Shown piece after piece: positions 18,962 through 28,679 of a stretch of 64,000 nucleotides of DNA; positions within the stretch are counted from its first letter, which is position 1, and every line of letters begins with the position of its first letter. The notes under the pieces are model-generated. The model was not told the origin of the DNA and ran no database searches. It saw only the letters and a list, made by a program, of their open reading frames with translations. The position numbers and the translations under genes are program-made. Origin of the DNA: Siccirubricoccus phaeus (GTDB lineage: Bacteria > Pseudomonadota > Alphaproteobacteria > Acetobacterales > Acetobacteraceae); the NCBI RefSeq assembly GCF_008360935.1, contig NZ_SRXO01000029.1, positions 1 to 64,000 on the forward strand, written 5' to 3'.

Positions 18962-19079
18962 CTGGTGTCCCGATCCCGAAGTCCTGCGGACTTCGTTCTC
19001 GGGCCACGAGTCTTAGTTTTCAGCGGCCTGCCTGTCCGCTGCGTTCGCTGGAAATCCAGCGAACGCAACGGACAGGACA
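18962..19079 (+). repeat. Double-hairpin repeat, copy 1
   Basis: About 118 bp, repeated in inverse orientation at 25057-25170. The first hairpin is CCCGAAGTC-ctgc-GGACTTCG. The second, at about 19034-19077, pairs CCTGTCCGCTGCGTTCGCTG with its complement with a single mismatch, leaving almost no loop. The next base starts a TAGAGC element. Confidence 0.8.
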
Positions 19080-19080
19080 T

Positions 19081-19185
19081 TAGAGCGGTTTCACCTCGCC
19101 TGCGCTCGGCGAACCCGCTCCAGCCCTTTGTTTGATCGCATTTTCCGAGTCGTCCGGCGATTCCGCCGGACTTGAAAATGCTCTA
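19081..19185. repeat. TAGAGC element, composite (42-bp class plus a 63-bp partner)
   Basis: The left 42 bp (19081-19122) run from TAGAGCGGTTTCAC to GAACCCGCTCCA and match the 42-bp copy at 63598-63639 in length and ends. The right part ends in ATGCTCTA and contains its own hairpin (GTCCGGCGATTCCGCCGGAC). On the minus strand its terminal TAG is the stop codon of the cNMP-binding gene. Confidence 0.75.
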
Positions 19186-19563
19186 GAGATGGGCGTTGGT
19201 CATGCGGAGGCGATGGGCCAGCTCTCCCATGACATACCAGCCGAAATGCGGCATCTCCTCGACCAGGGCGCGGAATTTCCGGGCGTCGATGGCGGCCAGC
19301 TCGCAATCCGTCGCCGCCTCGGCGGTGATGGTGCGGCGCTCCCCGTCCAGGATGGAGAGGATGCCCAGCGCCTGGCCGGGACCGATGGTTTCGATCCGCA
19401 GGTCGCGGCGGCGGACCTCCACCGTGCCGTCCAGCACCACATACATGCAGTGCGGGGCATCGCCCTCGCGGAACACCACATCTCCGGCACGGAAGCCCAG
19501 CACCGTGCCGACCGAACGGGCGATGGGACGCAGATCGAGCCGCTGCGCGCTGGTGCCGTCCAT
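19183..19563 (-). CDS. Stand-alone cyclic-nucleotide-binding domain protein
   Basis: A 126-residue single-domain protein of the CRP/cNMP-binding fold without any helix-turn-helix or kinase part. It shows GFRAGDVVFREGDAPHCMYVVLDGTVEV (about 23-50), then GPGQALGILSILDGERRTITAEAATDCELAAID, where GQALGILSILDGE is the phosphate-binding-cassette position. The usual Arg-Thr pair is present as RRT. I chose ATG 19563, because AGGAGG lies 9 nt upstream; the ATG at 19572 abuts it. Such proteins act as regulatory subunits or redox sensors. The TAG stop is supplied by a TAGAGC element. Confidence 0.85.
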   Translation of the reverse strand: MDGTSAQRLDLRPIARSVGTVLGFRAGDVVFREGDAPHCMYVVLDGTVEVRRRDLRIETIGPGQALGILSILDGERRTITAEAATDCELAAIDARKFRALVEEMPHFGWYVMGELAHRLRMTNAHL

Positions 19564-19720
19564 CGAGGTCATCCTCCTTCGATGACGCTTCAATGACAGT
19601 TCGGCGGCGGCGATGTCATCACGATATGGCGATGAACCTTTCGCGGAGGCGATGCGACCCTAGCCCCGCGAGACCTGGATCGCGGGGCCTGCCGGCCGGC
19701 CCTGGCAGGATGGAGCCGGA

Positions 19721-19762
19721 GGAAGGGTTGCGCCGCCAGCCGCCTGACGGCGCGACCCTTCC
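19721..19762. terminator. Hairpin after pntB
   Basis: GGAAGGGTTGCGCCGCCAG (19721-19739) pairs with CTGACGGCGCGACCCTTCC (19744-19762) with two mismatches around a 4-nt loop. It is 3 nt past the pntB stop on the minus strand. There is no U-tract. It is a likely terminator of the pnt operon. Confidence 0.6.
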
Positions 19763-19765
19763 CGG

Positions 19766-21169
19766 CTACTTCTGCAGCGCCTGGACGATTTCCTGCGTCA
19801 CCTTCTTCGCATCCCCGAACAGCATCATGGTGTTCGGCCGGAAGAACAGCTCGTTGTCCACCCCGGCATAGCCGCTGCTCATGCCGCGCTTCACGAAGAA
19901 CACCGTCTTCGCCCGTTCCACATCGAGGATGGGCATGCCGTAGATCGGGCTGGATTTGTCGGTCTTCGCCGCCGGGTTGGTCACGTCATTGGCGCCGATC
20001 ACATAGGCCACGTCGGCCTCGGCGAATTCCGGGTTGATCTCCTCCAGCTCCTTGACGTCCTCGTAGGGCACGTTGGCCTCGGCCAGCAGCACGTTCATGT
20101 GCCCGGGCATCCGGCCGGCGACGGGGTGGATGGCGTATTCCACCTCCGCCCCTTCCTTCTTCAGCAGGTCGCCCATTTCCCGCAGCACCTGCTGCGCCTG
20201 GGCCACCGCCATGCCGTAGCCGGGCACGACGATGATCTTCTGCGCGTTCTTCATGATGAAGGCGGCGTCCTCCGGGCTGCCGGCCTTCACCGGGGCGCGT
20301 TCTGCCGTTGCACCGCCCGCCGCCGCGCCGCCCGCCTCGGCGCCGAAGCCGCCCAGCAGCACGTTGATGATGCTGCGGTTCATCCCCTTGCACATGATGT
20401 AGGAGAGGATGGCGCCCGAGGCGCCGACCAGCGCGCCGGTCACGATCAGCAGCAGGTTGCCCACGGTGAAGCCGATGCCCGCCGCCGCCCAGCCGGAATA
20501 GCTGTTCAGCATGGAGACGACGACCGGCATGTCCGCCCCGCCGATCGGGATGATCAGCAGGAAGCCCAGCGCGAAGGAGAGCAGCGCGATCAGCCAGAAC
20601 AGCACCGGGCTGCCGGTGGCGACGAAGGCGATGACCAGCACCAGCAGCAGCGCCCCCAGCGCCGCGTTCAGCAGGTGCTGGCCCTTGAAGATGATGGGCG
20701 CGCCGGACATCCGCCCATCCAGCTTGGCGAAGGCGATGACCGAGCCGGAGAAGGTGACCGCACCGATCGCGATGCCGAGCGACATCTCGATCAGGCTCTG
20801 GGTGTGGATATGCCCATGCGTGCCGATGCCGAAGCTTTCCGGGCTGTAGAAGGCGCCCGCGGCGACGAAGACCGCCGCCATGCCGACCAGCGAGTGGAAG
20901 GCGGCGACGAGCTGCGGCAGCGCCGTCATCTGGATGCGCTTCGCCACCACCGCGCCGACGCTGCCGCCGAGCGCCAGCCCGACCAGGATCAGCACGATGC
21001 CGCCGAGATCCATGCCGTGGTGGAACAGCGTCGCCACGATGGCGATCGCCATGCCGATCATGCCGTAGAGATTGCCCCGCCGGCTGGTCTCCGGATGCGA
21101 CAGCCCGCGCAGCGCCAGGATGAAGAGGACGGCCGCGACGAGATAGGCGAGGGTCGAGATAGTCGCCAT
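19766..21169 (-). CDS. pntB: NAD(P) transhydrogenase subunit beta
   Basis: At 467 residues it has the full length of PntB. About nine membrane segments fill residues 1-265, and the cytosolic NADP-binding domain III follows from about 290. VPGYGMAVAQAQ (about 312-323) and HPVAGRMPGHMNVLLAEANVPYE (part of 342-364) are the domain III signatures, followed by YVIGANDVTNPAA. The enzyme couples proton entry to hydride transfer from NADH to NADP+, so it supplies NADPH. It is last in the pntAA-pntAB-pntB operon, 4 nt behind pntAB. Confidence 0.97.
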   Translation of the reverse strand: MATISTLAYLVAAVLFILALRGLSHPETSRRGNLYGMIGMAIAIVATLFHHGMDLGGIVLILVGLALGGSVGAVVAKRIQMTALPQLVAAFHSLVGMAAVFVAAGAFYSPESFGIGTHGHIHTQSLIEMSLGIAIGAVTFSGSVIAFAKLDGRMSGAPIIFKGQHLLNAALGALLLVLVIAFVATGSPVLFWLIALLSFALGFLLIIPIGGADMPVVVSMLNSYSGWAAAGIGFTVGNLLLIVTGALVGASGAILSYIMCKGMNRSIINVLLGGFGAEAGGAAAGGATAERAPVKAGSPEDAAFIMKNAQKIIVVPGYGMAVAQAQQVLREMGDLLKKEGAEVEYAIHPVAGRMPGHMNVLLAEANVPYEDVKELEEINPEFAEADVAYVIGANDVTNPAAKTDKSSPIYGMPILDVERAKTVFFVKRGMSSGYAGVDNELFFRPNTMMLFGDAKKVTQEIVQALQK

Positions 21170-21173
21170 CGCC

Positions 21174-21572
21174 TCAGCCCTTCTTCTTCGACTGGAACAT
21201 GGCGAGCATTCGCCGCGTGACGAGGAAGCCGCCGAAGATGTTCACCGCGGCGAGGGTCACGGCGATGAAGCCGAAGATGCGGGCCAGGGTGCTGTCCGCC
21301 GTGCCCGCCGCCAGGATGGCGCCGACCACGATGACGGAGGAGATGGCGTTGGTCACGCCCATCAGCGGCGAGTGCAGCGCCGGGGTGACGTTCCACACCA
21401 CGTAGTAGCCGACGAAGCAGGCCATCAGGAAGATGGTCAGCAGGTAGAGGAAGGGCTCGGCGGCCTGGGCCACGGGCGCCACCGCCTCCGCCGCGCGGCG
21501 AGCCGCCTCGGCCAGCTCCAGCGCGCGGTTGGCCGTGGCCGTGGCCTGATTGGCCAGGTCGGTCGGGTTCAT
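21174..21572 (-). CDS. pntAB: NAD(P) transhydrogenase subunit alpha part 2
   Basis: A 132-residue membrane subunit. After an Ala-rich amphipathic leader (about 10-38), three hydrophobic segments follow: about 42-62 ([18 protein letters not shown]), 74-92 and 98-120. The stretch [19 protein letters not shown] is the family signature. It forms the first part of the proton channel with PntB. The split from PntAA is the normal arrangement of Rhodospirillum-type transhydrogenases. Confidence 0.96.
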   Translation of the reverse strand: MNPTDLANQATATANRALELAEAARRAAEAVAPVAQAAEPFLYLLTIFLMACFVGYYVVWNVTPALHSPLMGVTNAISSVIVVGAILAAGTADSTLARIFGFIAVTLAAVNIFGGFLVTRRMLAMFQSKKKG

Positions 21573-21582
21573 GGCGTTCTCC

Positions 21583-22740
21583 TCAGGCGGCCTTCGCGGG
21601 CACGAGGCTCGGGTGGATCACGGCGCCGCCACGGGTCAGCAGCACGCCCTTCACGATGTCGTCCTCGGCCGGCAGCTTCGGCGCCTTCGCCTCCTTGTCC
21701 CAGAAGGTCGTCAGGAAGGTCAGCAGGTTGCGGGCGAAGAGGGCGGAGGCGGCGGCGCCGATCCGGCCCGGCCAATTGTGGTAGCCGAGGATGGTCACGC
21801 CATTCGGCGTCGTCACCGCCTCCCCGGGCCTGGTCAGCGCGACATTGCCGCCGGCATCCGCGGCGATGTCCACGATGATGGAGCCGGGCTTCATGCTGGC
21901 GACCATCGCCTCGGTCACCAGGGTGGGGGCCTTGCGGCCCTGCACCAGCGCGGTGGTGATGACGATGTCCTGCTTGGCGATATGCGCCGCGATCACCTCG
22001 GCCTGCCTGGCGTAGAACTCGGCGGAAAGCTGCCTGGCATAGCCGCCCGCGGTCTGCGCCGCCTTGCTCTCCTCATCCTCGTAGCCGACGAAGCTGGCGC
22101 CGAGGGATTTGATCTCCTCCTTCGCCGCCGGCCGGACATCGGTGGCGGAGACGCGCCCGCCCAGCCGCCGCGCCGTGGCGATGGCCTGCAGACCCGCGAC
22201 GCCGGCGCCCATGACGAAGACATTCGCCGCCGGGATCGTGCCGGCGGCCGTCATCAGCATCGGGAAGCCGCGCGTGAAGGCGCCGGCCGCCTCGATGACG
22301 GCGCGGTAGCCGGCGAGGTTGGCCTGGGAGGAGAGGATGTCCATGCTCTGCGCCCGGGTGATGCGGGGCAGCAGCTCCATCGCCCCCGCCTCGATGCCGA
22401 GCCTCGCATAGCTCTCCGCCATCTCCGGCGTCGCCTGCAACTGGCCGAGCAGCAGCGCGCCGCGGGGGATCAGCGAGAGCTCGTCCACCGCGCCCTCCCC
22501 GGTGCCGAGCGGGGCGCGGATCTTCAGCACGATGCCGGCGCCGGCCAGCGTCGCCGCGGCATCCGGCGCCACCTCCGCCCCGGCGGCGGCGTAGTCCGCA
22601 TCCGGGATGCCGGCCGCAAGCCCGGCGCCGGATTCCACCGCGACGGTCAGGCCGAGGGCGATGAATTTCTTCACCGTCTCCGGCGTGGCGGCGACGCGGG
22701 TCTCGGCGGGCCGGCGCTCCTTCAGCACTGCCAGTCGCAT
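21583..22740 (-). CDS. pntAA: NAD(P) transhydrogenase subunit alpha part 1
   Basis: A 385-residue cytosolic NAD(H)-binding domain I, related to alanine dehydrogenase. It begins [21 protein letters not shown] at 22740. It contains [23 protein letters not shown], then the Rossmann [18 protein letters not shown] (about 178-195) and the mobile-loop region before [17 protein letters not shown]. First gene of the pnt operon, with 10 nt to pntAB. The 176-bp region upstream to the divergent EEP gene should hold the promoter; I see no clear boxes. Confidence 0.96.
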   Translation of the reverse strand: MRLAVLKERRPAETRVAATPETVKKFIALGLTVAVESGAGLAAGIPDADYAAAGAEVAPDAAATLAGAGIVLKIRAPLGTGEGAVDELSLIPRGALLLGQLQATPEMAESYARLGIEAGAMELLPRITRAQSMDILSSQANLAGYRAVIEAAGAFTRGFPMLMTAAGTIPAANVFVMGAGVAGLQAIATARRLGGRVSATDVRPAAKEEIKSLGASFVGYEDEESKAAQTAGGYARQLSAEFYARQAEVIAAHIAKQDIVITTALVQGRKAPTLVTEAMVASMKPGSIIVDIAADAGGNVALTRPGEAVTTPNGVTILGYHNWPGRIGAAASALFARNLLTFLTTFWDKEAKAPKLPAEDDIVKGVLLTRGGAVIHPSLVPAKAA

Positions 22741-22916
22741 ACGGGGCTCCCCCTGTTCCCTGGGCCGGGGGCGGGCGCCACCGGACTCAGGGGCGCTTCT
22801 ACAAACTGCACGGAAATTTGGCCATGGGGCCCCCGCGGACCATCGCGGGCCGTGCCCCACCCCATGCCGCGGGGCGGGACCTATCCGGCCGGGAGCTTCC
22901 CCGGCAAGCTCCGGCT

Positions 22917-23765
22917 ATGCGCCGGGCGATTCTCCTGCTGCTGATGCTCTGCCTTGCCCGGCCGCTGGCGGCGGCCGAGCTGAAGCTGGCGAGCTGGAAC
23001 ATCGCCTGGCTGACGCTGCGCAGCGCCGAGCTGCCGCGCGACCAGCGCCCCCGCACGGCCGCGGATTTCGACCGCCTGGCGCAGTATGCGGCCCGGCTGG
23101 ATGCCGACATCCTGGCGCTGCAGGAGGTGGATGGGCCGGAGGCGGCGGCGCGCGTGCTGGACCCGCGCGCCTACGCCTTCTTCTTCCCGGAAGAGGAGGA
23201 TCTGCAGCGCGCCGGCTTCGCCGTGAAGCGGGGCTTGCGGGTGCGGCAGAACCCGGATCTGGCGGGGCTGGATCTGCGGCCGCGGGCGCGGTTTTCCCTG
23301 CGCCGCGGCACGGATATCACGGTGGAAACGCCGTCCGGCCCGCTGCGCCTGCTCTCCATCCACCTGATCGCGGGCTGCCGGGACGCGCCGCTCGGCGCCG
23401 GGGAGGCCTGCGAAAGCCTGGACCGGCAGGCGGAGATCCTGGCCGGCTGGGTGGCGGCGCGGCAGGCGGAGGGGGTGGCCTTCGCCATCCTCGGCGATTT
23501 CAACCGGGCCATGGCCGGGCCGCAGGATGCGCTGCTGCGCCGGCTGCACGCGGCGGGGCCGCTGACGCGGGTGACGGAAGGGGTCTCCGACCCCTGCTGG
23601 CGGGGCGGGCGGCGCTTCATCGACCAGATCCTGCTGGGCGGGAAGGCACGCGACTGGCTGGTGCCGGGAAGCCTCCGGGTGATGGTGTATGAGGAGCGGG
23701 ATCCGCGGTTCCGTGACCGGCTTTCCGACCATTGCCCGCTGAGCGTGCGGTTGGGCGGGCGGTGA
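22917..23765 (+). CDS. Secreted endonuclease/exonuclease/phosphatase family protein
   Basis: A 282-residue protein with a signal peptide (RRAILLLLMLCLARPLAAA, cleaved near residue 20). The EEP fold follows: LKLASWNIAWL (about 23-33, metal-binding Asn), LALQEVDG (Glu), LLSIHLIAGC (His), AILGDFNRAM (Asp-x-Asn), and a final SDHCPLSV with the catalytic His. Such enzymes cleave phosphodiesters in DNA, lipids or inositol phosphates. The substrate here is unknown, probably acting in the periplasm. It ends directly before a GC-rich 3' element. Confidence 0.9.
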   Translation: MRRAILLLLMLCLARPLAAAELKLASWNIAWLTLRSAELPRDQRPRTAADFDRLAQYAARLDADILALQEVDGPEAAARVLDPRAYAFFFPEEEDLQRAGFAVKRGLRVRQNPDLAGLDLRPRARFSLRRGTDITVETPSGPLRLLSIHLIAGCRDAPLGAGEACESLDRQAEILAGWVAARQAEGVAFAILGDFNRAMAGPQDALLRRLHAAGPLTRVTEGVSDPCWRGGRRFIDQILLGGKARDWLVPGSLRVMVYEERDPRFRDRLSDHCPLSVRLGGR

Positions 23766-23900
23766 TGGGGGCTTCGGCCGTTGGCGGCAGTGTCGCTCCC
23801 GCCCCCGGGGGCGCTGCCCCTGGACCTTGCCGGGGCGTGGACCACCCCCCGGACCCCGGTGGGCGTTTCCGAACCCTGGGTTCGAGCGGCTTTTCTTCCG
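23766..23900 (+). repeat. GC-rich 3' element (CCCCGGACCCCGG class), copy 2
   Basis: It follows the stop of the EEP gene. It contains CCCGGGGGCGCTGCCCC-type pairing, then CCCCCGGACCCCGGTGGG near 23852-23869 and a small hairpin (AACCCTGGGTT). It is less complete than the copies at 34040 and 39480. Confidence 0.5.
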
Positions 23901-23951
23901 CCAGGGGTTGCCGCCCGTTATGCTGCGGCCGGCGTCGGGGGGCGCTGGGGC

Positions 23952-24965
23952 ATGCCAGGATGGGGAAGGGGCGCGGTGTGGGTCGCGGTGCTGCTGCTGG
24001 CGGGGTGCGCCGGCGGGCCGCGCCACGCCGCCTGGGATGGGCGGCGGGGCTATGACGGCAACGGCGATTACGGCTACGATCTGAATGCCTCGCGCAGCGC
24101 CGCGGCTTCCTACCAGGCGCAGGCGGCGCGGGCCTATCCGGTGCCGGGCACGCCGGAAGACCCCTGGGGACCCTATATCCGCAGCGCCGCCGCCCGCTTC
24201 CGCGTGCCGGAAGCCTGGATCCGCGAAGTGATGCGGCAGGAGAGCGGCGGGCGGGTCTATGATGGCTACGGCCAGCCCATCACCTCCCCGGCCGGGGCGA
24301 TGGGGCTGATGCAGGTGATGCCCGGCACCTATGCCCGGCTGCGCCGCCAATACGGGCTGGGCGCGGACCCCTATGAGCCGCGCGACAATATCCTCGCCGG
24401 CACCGCCTATCTGCGGGAGATGCATGACCGCTTCGGCGCCCCGGCCTTCCTCGCCGCCTACAATGCCGGGCCGGAGCGGGTGGAGGGGGTACTGGCCGGG
24501 GCGCGGATCCTGCCGGAGGAGACGCTGCTCTACGTCGCCGCCATCGCGCCCCGCCTCGGCATGGCGCCGATGGCGGATGGCGCCCTGGCCGGGTCCCTCG
24601 CCATGGCGCCGCCCGCCGGGGCGGACCGCGCCTATGCCGGCGGCGGCATGCGCGGGGAGGACTACGCCGGCGGCTGGTCGGGCGACCCGGCTTCGCGCGC
24701 CTATGCCGGCGGCGGCATGCGTGGCGGGGATTACGCCGGCGGCTGGTCGGGCGACCCAGCCTCGCGCGCCTATGCCGGCGGCGGCATGCGTGGCGGGGAT
24801 TACGCCGGCGGCTGGTCGGGCGACCCAGCCTCGCGCGCCTATGCCGGCGGCGGCATGCGTGGCGGGGACTACGCCGGCGGCTGGTCCGGCGACCCGTCCT
24901 TGCGCGCCTATGAGGGCGGCGGCCTGGTCACCCCCTACGCCCCGACCGGCATCATGCGCCGGTAG
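23952..24965 (+). CDS. Lytic transglycosylase lipoprotein with tandem-repeat tail
   Basis: A 337-residue lipoprotein: the signal sequence ends with the lipobox LLAGC, giving lipid-bearing Cys19. An SLT (Slt70-type) domain spans about 73-210. Glu97 in VMRQESGG is the catalytic acid, GAMGLMQVMPGT and AYLREM, YNAGPERV are the other signatures. It would cleave peptidoglycan from the membrane face. From residue 226 the tail is four copies of a 23-residue Gly-rich repeat. I chose the ATG at 23952 because it starts the lipoprotein signal. It is a single-gene unit. Confidence 0.92.
   Translation: MPGWGRGAVWVAVLLLAGCAGGPRHAAWDGRRGYDGNGDYGYDLNASRSAAASYQAQAARAYPVPGTPEDPWGPYIRSAAARFRVPEAWIREVMRQESGGRVYDGYGQPITSPAGAMGLMQVMPGTYARLRRQYGLGADPYEPRDNILAGTAYLREMHDRFGAPAFLAAYNAGPERVEGVLAGARILPEETLLYVAAIAPRLGMAPMADGALAGSLAMAPPAGADRAYAGGGMRGEDYAGGWSGDPASRAYAGGGMRGGDYAGGWSGDPASRAYAGGGMRGGDYAGGWSGDPASRAYAGGGMRGGDYAGGWSGDPSLRAYEGGGLVTPYAPTGIMRR
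24627..24902 (+). repeat. 69-bp tandem repeat, four copies, in frame
   Basis: Four contiguous 69-bp units (24627, 24696, 24765, 24834) encode RAYAGGGMRGGDYAGGWSGD plus three more residues. The inner units are nearly identical in DNA, so the array is recent or homogenised. A partial fifth unit (RAYEGGG) follows. The array makes a Gly/Tyr-rich tail on the transglycosylase. Confidence 0.95.
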
Positions 24966-24995
24966 AACGGCCTCCGATGTGACGGATCGCGTCGT

Positions 24996-25056
24996 GATCT
25001 GTCAGATCGGAGATAAGCTGCTCAGGTGATTCCACCTGGGCGGATATTACTCCAGA
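24996..25056. repeat. Degenerate hairpin element
   Basis: CAGGTG-attc-CACCTG and flanking GATCGGAG/ATTACTCC-type arms resemble the stem at 39316-39347 in worn form. It abuts the second copy of the double-hairpin repeat. Confidence 0.4.
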
Positions 25057-25170
25057 TCCTGCCTGCGAAGTTCGCTGGATTTTCGGCGAACGCAGCGGAC
25101 AGGCAGGCCACTGAACACAAGCTGGTGGCCCGAGAACGAAGTCCGCAGCACTTCGGAACCGGGACACCAG
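25057..25170 (-). repeat. Double-hairpin repeat, copy 2
   Basis: The reverse complement of the copy at 18962-19079, with shared blocks such as GGACTTCGTTCTCGGGCCAC and CCTGCCTGTCCGCTGCGTTCG. The long stem is worn here on one arm. It lies between the convergent transglycosylase and YciF-like genes. The remaining bases to 25235 show nothing I recognise. Confidence 0.8.
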
Positions 25171-25235
25171 GCCGCGCCGGGCCCATGGCGTCGGGAGGGC
25201 GGCGCGGCGCTGCCGCGACGCCCCCCGAGCCCTGG

Positions 25236-25766
25236 CTACGCCGCCCCGCGGCTCGCCGATTGCTCATTCGCCGGGGCTTCGCCGAGCGCCATCGGGTTCA
25301 CCTCGCTCTCGGCGATTTCGCTCAGCGTCTCGTCCGTGTCCTTCTCCTCCTTCAGCGTCTGCGCCATCAGATCGGCGCAGCGGCTTTCGCCCATCGCCTT
25401 CAGCATGGCGGTGAGCGTCCCATAGGCGGCCATTTCGTAGTGCTCCACCTTCTGCGCCGCGCCGATCAGCGCCGCGTCGCGCACCGGGCCTTCCTCCAGC
25501 TCCTCGATGATTTCCTCGCCTTCCTCCACCAGCCCTTCCATGGCCTCGCAGGTGTCGCCCTCCGGCTCGATCCCGAGCTGCTGGCAGACCTGGTCCAGCC
25601 TTTCCACCTGGCGCTGGGTGACCTCGAGATGCTCCTGGAAGGCCTGCTTCAGCTTCGGGCTGCTGGCCGCTTCCTGCATCTTCGGCAGGGCGTCGAGGAT
25701 CTGGGTTTCGGCGCTGTAGGTGTCCTGCAGCGACATTTCGAGCAGGTCGCGAATGCTGTCGGCCAT
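25236..25766 (-). CDS. YciF/YciE-like ferritin-fold stress protein (DUF892)
   Basis: A 176-residue four-helix protein. IRDLLEMSLQDTYSAETQILDALPKM (part of 5-30) is the DUF892 opening. Acidic and His residues suited to a di-iron site follow in EHLEVTQRQVERL, EEIIEELE and KVEHYEMAAYGTL. E. coli YciE/YciF are linked to osmotic stress. The start at 25766 has GGAGAGG 6-8 nt upstream. It appears monocistronic. Binding of iron is inferred from the fold only. Confidence 0.9.
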   Translation of the reverse strand: MADSIRDLLEMSLQDTYSAETQILDALPKMQEAASSPKLKQAFQEHLEVTQRQVERLDQVCQQLGIEPEGDTCEAMEGLVEEGEEIIEELEEGPVRDAALIGAAQKVEHYEMAAYGTLTAMLKAMGESRCADLMAQTLKEEKDTDETLSEIAESEVNPMALGEAPANEQSASRGAA

Positions 25767-26024
25767 GGTCGCCTCTCCCTGTTGGGCCGGCACGGGGCGT
25801 GCCGCGCGCCCGGGCAGAACGGGGCGCCCCGGGCGGCGGTTGCCGCGCCGCGCGGAACGTCACCTTGTTGCCCCCTGCCGCGCCCGGGGCCCGCCCGTCG
25901 TTTCCCGAGCGGCTTCCCGCCGGCCCGCGAGCGACTCGACGCCCCTTGCGGCGCGGGGTAGGACGCTGGAAAGCCTCGGAAGCGGGGCCGGGACACGGGA
26001 CGCCCAAAGGGCTATTGGACGGCG

Positions 26025-28679
26025 ATGACCAGCAGCAACGACATCCGCGCCACTTTCCTCGACTACTTCGCCCGCAACGGCCATGCCGTGGTCGAGAGCA
26101 GCCCGCTGGTGCCGCGCAACGACCCGACGCTGATGTTCGCCAACAGCGGCATGGTGCAGTTCAAGAACGTCTTTACCGGCCAGGAAAAGCGGCCCTATTC
26201 CCGCGCCACCACGGCGCAGAAGAGCGTCCGCGCCGGCGGCAAGCACAACGACCTGGACAATGTCGGCTACACCGCCCGGCACCACACCTTCTTCGAGATG
26301 CTGGGGAATTTCTCCTTCGGCGACTACTTCAAGGAGCAGGCGATCCCCTATGCGTGGGAGCTGCTGACCAGGGATTTCGCCATCCCGAAGCAGAAGCTGC
26401 TGGTCACCGTCTATTCCGAGGATGACGACGCGGCGGCGATCTGGAAGAAGGTGGCCGGCCTGCCGGAGAGCCGGATCATCCGCATCCCGACCAGCGACAA
26501 TTTCTGGCGCATGGGGGATACCGGGCCCTGCGGCCCCTGCTCCGAGATCTTCTACGACCATGGGGAGAAGATCCCGGGCGGCCCGCCCGGCTCGCCGGAC
26601 GAGGACGGCGACCGGTTCATCGAGATCTGGAACCTGGTCTTCATGCAGTATGAGGAAGGCCCGCCCGGCACCCGCGTGCCGCTGCCGCGCCCCTCGATCG
26701 ACACCGGCATGGGGCTGGAGCGCTTCGCCGCCATCCTGCAGGGCAAGCACGACAACTACGACACGGACACGCTGCGGGCGCTGATCCTGGCGAGCGCCGA
26801 GGCCACCGGCCAGGACCCGGATGGGCCCTTCCGCATCAGCCATCGCGTGGTGGCGGACCATCTGCGCGCCGGCACCTTCCTCATCGCCGACGGCGTGCTG
26901 CCCTCCAACGAGGGCCGCGGCTATGTGCTGCGCCGCATCCTGCGCCGCGCCATGCGCCATGCGCACATGATGGGCTCGCGCGAGCCGCTGCTGCACCGGC
27001 TGGTGCCGGCGCTGATCCGCCAGATGGGCGCCGCCTATCCGGAGATCGTCCGCGCCGAGGCGCTGGTGACGGAGACGCTGAAGCTGGAGGAGACCCGCTT
27101 CCGCTCGCTGCTCGAGCGCGGCCTCGGCCTGCTGGCGGAGGAAAGCGGCAAGCTCGGCGAGCGCGGCACCCTGCCCGGCGAGGTCGCCTTCCGCCTCTAC
27201 GACACCTATGGCTTCCCGCTGGACCTGACGCAGGACGCGCTGCGCAGCGAGGGCAAGTCCGTGGACGTCGCCGGCTTCGAGGCGGCGATGGCCGAGCAGC
27301 GCCAGCGCGCCCGCGCCGCCTGGGCCGGCAGCGGCGAGGCGGCGACGGAGACGCTCTGGTTCGACCTGAAGGAGAAGCTGGGGGCGACGGAATTCCTCGG
27401 CTACTCCACCGAGACGGCGGAGGGCGAGATCCTCGCCGTGGTGCGGGACGGCAAGGTGGTGGACAGCGCCCCGGTGGGCGCCGACGTCGCCATCATCCTG
27501 AACCAGACGCCCTTCTATGCGGAGAGCGGCGGCCAGGTGGGCGATACCGGGCTGATCTCGGCGGGCGAGGCCTGCCGGATCGTGGTGCGCGACACCCAGA
27601 AGAAGCTCGGCGACCTCTTCATCCATCTCGGCACGGTCGCGCATGGCGAGGCGAAGCCGGGCCTCGCCGTGCAGGCGGAGGTGGACCATGCGCGCCGCGG
27701 CAATATCCGCGCGCATCACAGCGCCACCCATCTTCTGCATGAGGCGCTGCGGCGCCGCCTCGGCACCCATGTGTCGCAGAAGGGCTCGCTGAACGCGCCG
27801 GACCGGCTGCGCTTCGACGTCTCCCAGCCCACGCCGATGACGGCCGAGGACCTCGCCTGGACGGAGGCAGAGGTGAATGCCCGCATCCGCGAGAATGCCG
27901 AGGTGGTGACGCGGCTGATGACGCCGGATGCCGCGGTCGAGCTCGGCGCCATGGCGCTGTTCGGCGAGAAATACGGCGACGAGGTGCGGGTGGTGGCGAT
28001 GGGGTCCGACCCCGCGGCCACGGAGAAATCCGGCATCTATTCGCTGGAGCTGTGCGGCGGCACCCATGTGCGGCGGACCGGCGATATCGGGCTGTTCAAG
28101 ATCGTCTCCGAGGGCGCCGTCGCGGCTGGCGTACGGCGGGTGGAGGCGGTCACCGGCGAGGCGGCGCTGAAGCTGATCGAGGAAAGCGACCGCCGGCTGG
28201 CGGAGGCCGCCGCGGCGCTGCGCGTGGCGCCGGCCGAGGTGCCGGCGCGCGTCGCCGCGCTGGTGGAGGAGCGGCGCAAGCTGGAACGCGATATCGCCGA
28301 GCTGCGCAAGCAGCTTGCCACCGGCGGCGGCGGCGGCGCGGCAGCGGTGGAGGAGATCGGCGGGCTGAAGGTGGCGCTGCGGAATCTGGGCGAGACGCCG
28401 GCGCGCGACCTGAAGGGCATCGCCGAGGCCATCCTGAAGGGCGGCACCGCCGATGTGGTGGCGCTGGTCTCCACCGCGGAAGGCAAGGCGAGCATCGTCG
28501 CCGGCCTCGGCGAGGCGGCGAAGGGCAAGGCCGATGCGGTGGCGCTGGTGCGCGCCGCGGCGGTGGCCGTGGGCGGCAAGGGCGGCGGCGGCAGGCCGGA
28601 CATGGCGCAGGCCGGCGGGCCGGAAGGCGAGAAGGCCGAGGAGGCGCTGGCGGCGGTGCGGGCGGCGCTCGGCAGGTAG
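26025..28679 (+). CDS. alaS: Alanyl-tRNA synthetase
   Basis: At 884 residues this is a full-length AlaRS. The class II core starts [25 protein letters not shown] and includes NSGMVQFK and [19 protein letters not shown]. The editing domain carries [13 protein letters not shown], with the zinc-binding HxxxH, and [13 protein letters not shown]. The C-terminal C-Ala domain ends near 880 with Gly/Lys-rich [14 protein letters not shown]. It has no partner gene; the preceding 260 bp contain no recognised leader. Confidence 0.98.
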   Translation: MTSSNDIRATFLDYFARNGHAVVESSPLVPRNDPTLMFANSGMVQFKNVFTGQEKRPYSRATTAQKSVRAGGKHNDLDNVGYTARHHTFFEMLGNFSFGDYFKEQAIPYAWELLTRDFAIPKQKLLVTVYSEDDDAAAIWKKVAGLPESRIIRIPTSDNFWRMGDTGPCGPCSEIFYDHGEKIPGGPPGSPDEDGDRFIEIWNLVFMQYEEGPPGTRVPLPRPSIDTGMGLERFAAILQGKHDNYDTDTLRALILASAEATGQDPDGPFRISHRVVADHLRAGTFLIADGVLPSNEGRGYVLRRILRRAMRHAHMMGSREPLLHRLVPALIRQMGAAYPEIVRAEALVTETLKLEETRFRSLLERGLGLLAEESGKLGERGTLPGEVAFRLYDTYGFPLDLTQDALRSEGKSVDVAGFEAAMAEQRQRARAAWAGSGEAATETLWFDLKEKLGATEFLGYSTETAEGEILAVVRDGKVVDSAPVGADVAIILNQTPFYAESGGQVGDTGLISAGEACRIVVRDTQKKLGDLFIHLGTVAHGEAKPGLAVQAEVDHARRGNIRAHHSATHLLHEALRRRLGTHVSQKGSLNAPDRLRFDVSQPTPMTAEDLAWTEAEVNARIRENAEVVTRLMTPDAAVELGAMALFGEKYGDEVRVVAMGSDPAATEKSGIYSLELCGGTHVRRTGDIGLFKIVSEGAVAAGVRRVEAVTGEAALKLIEESDRRLAEAAAALRVAPAEVPARVAALVEERRKLERDIAELRKQLATGGGGGAAAVEEIGGLKVALRNLGETPARDLKGIAEAILKGGTADVVALVSTAEGKASIVAGLGEAAKGKADAVALVRAAAVAVGGKGGGGRPDMAQAGGPEGEKAEEALAAVRAALGR

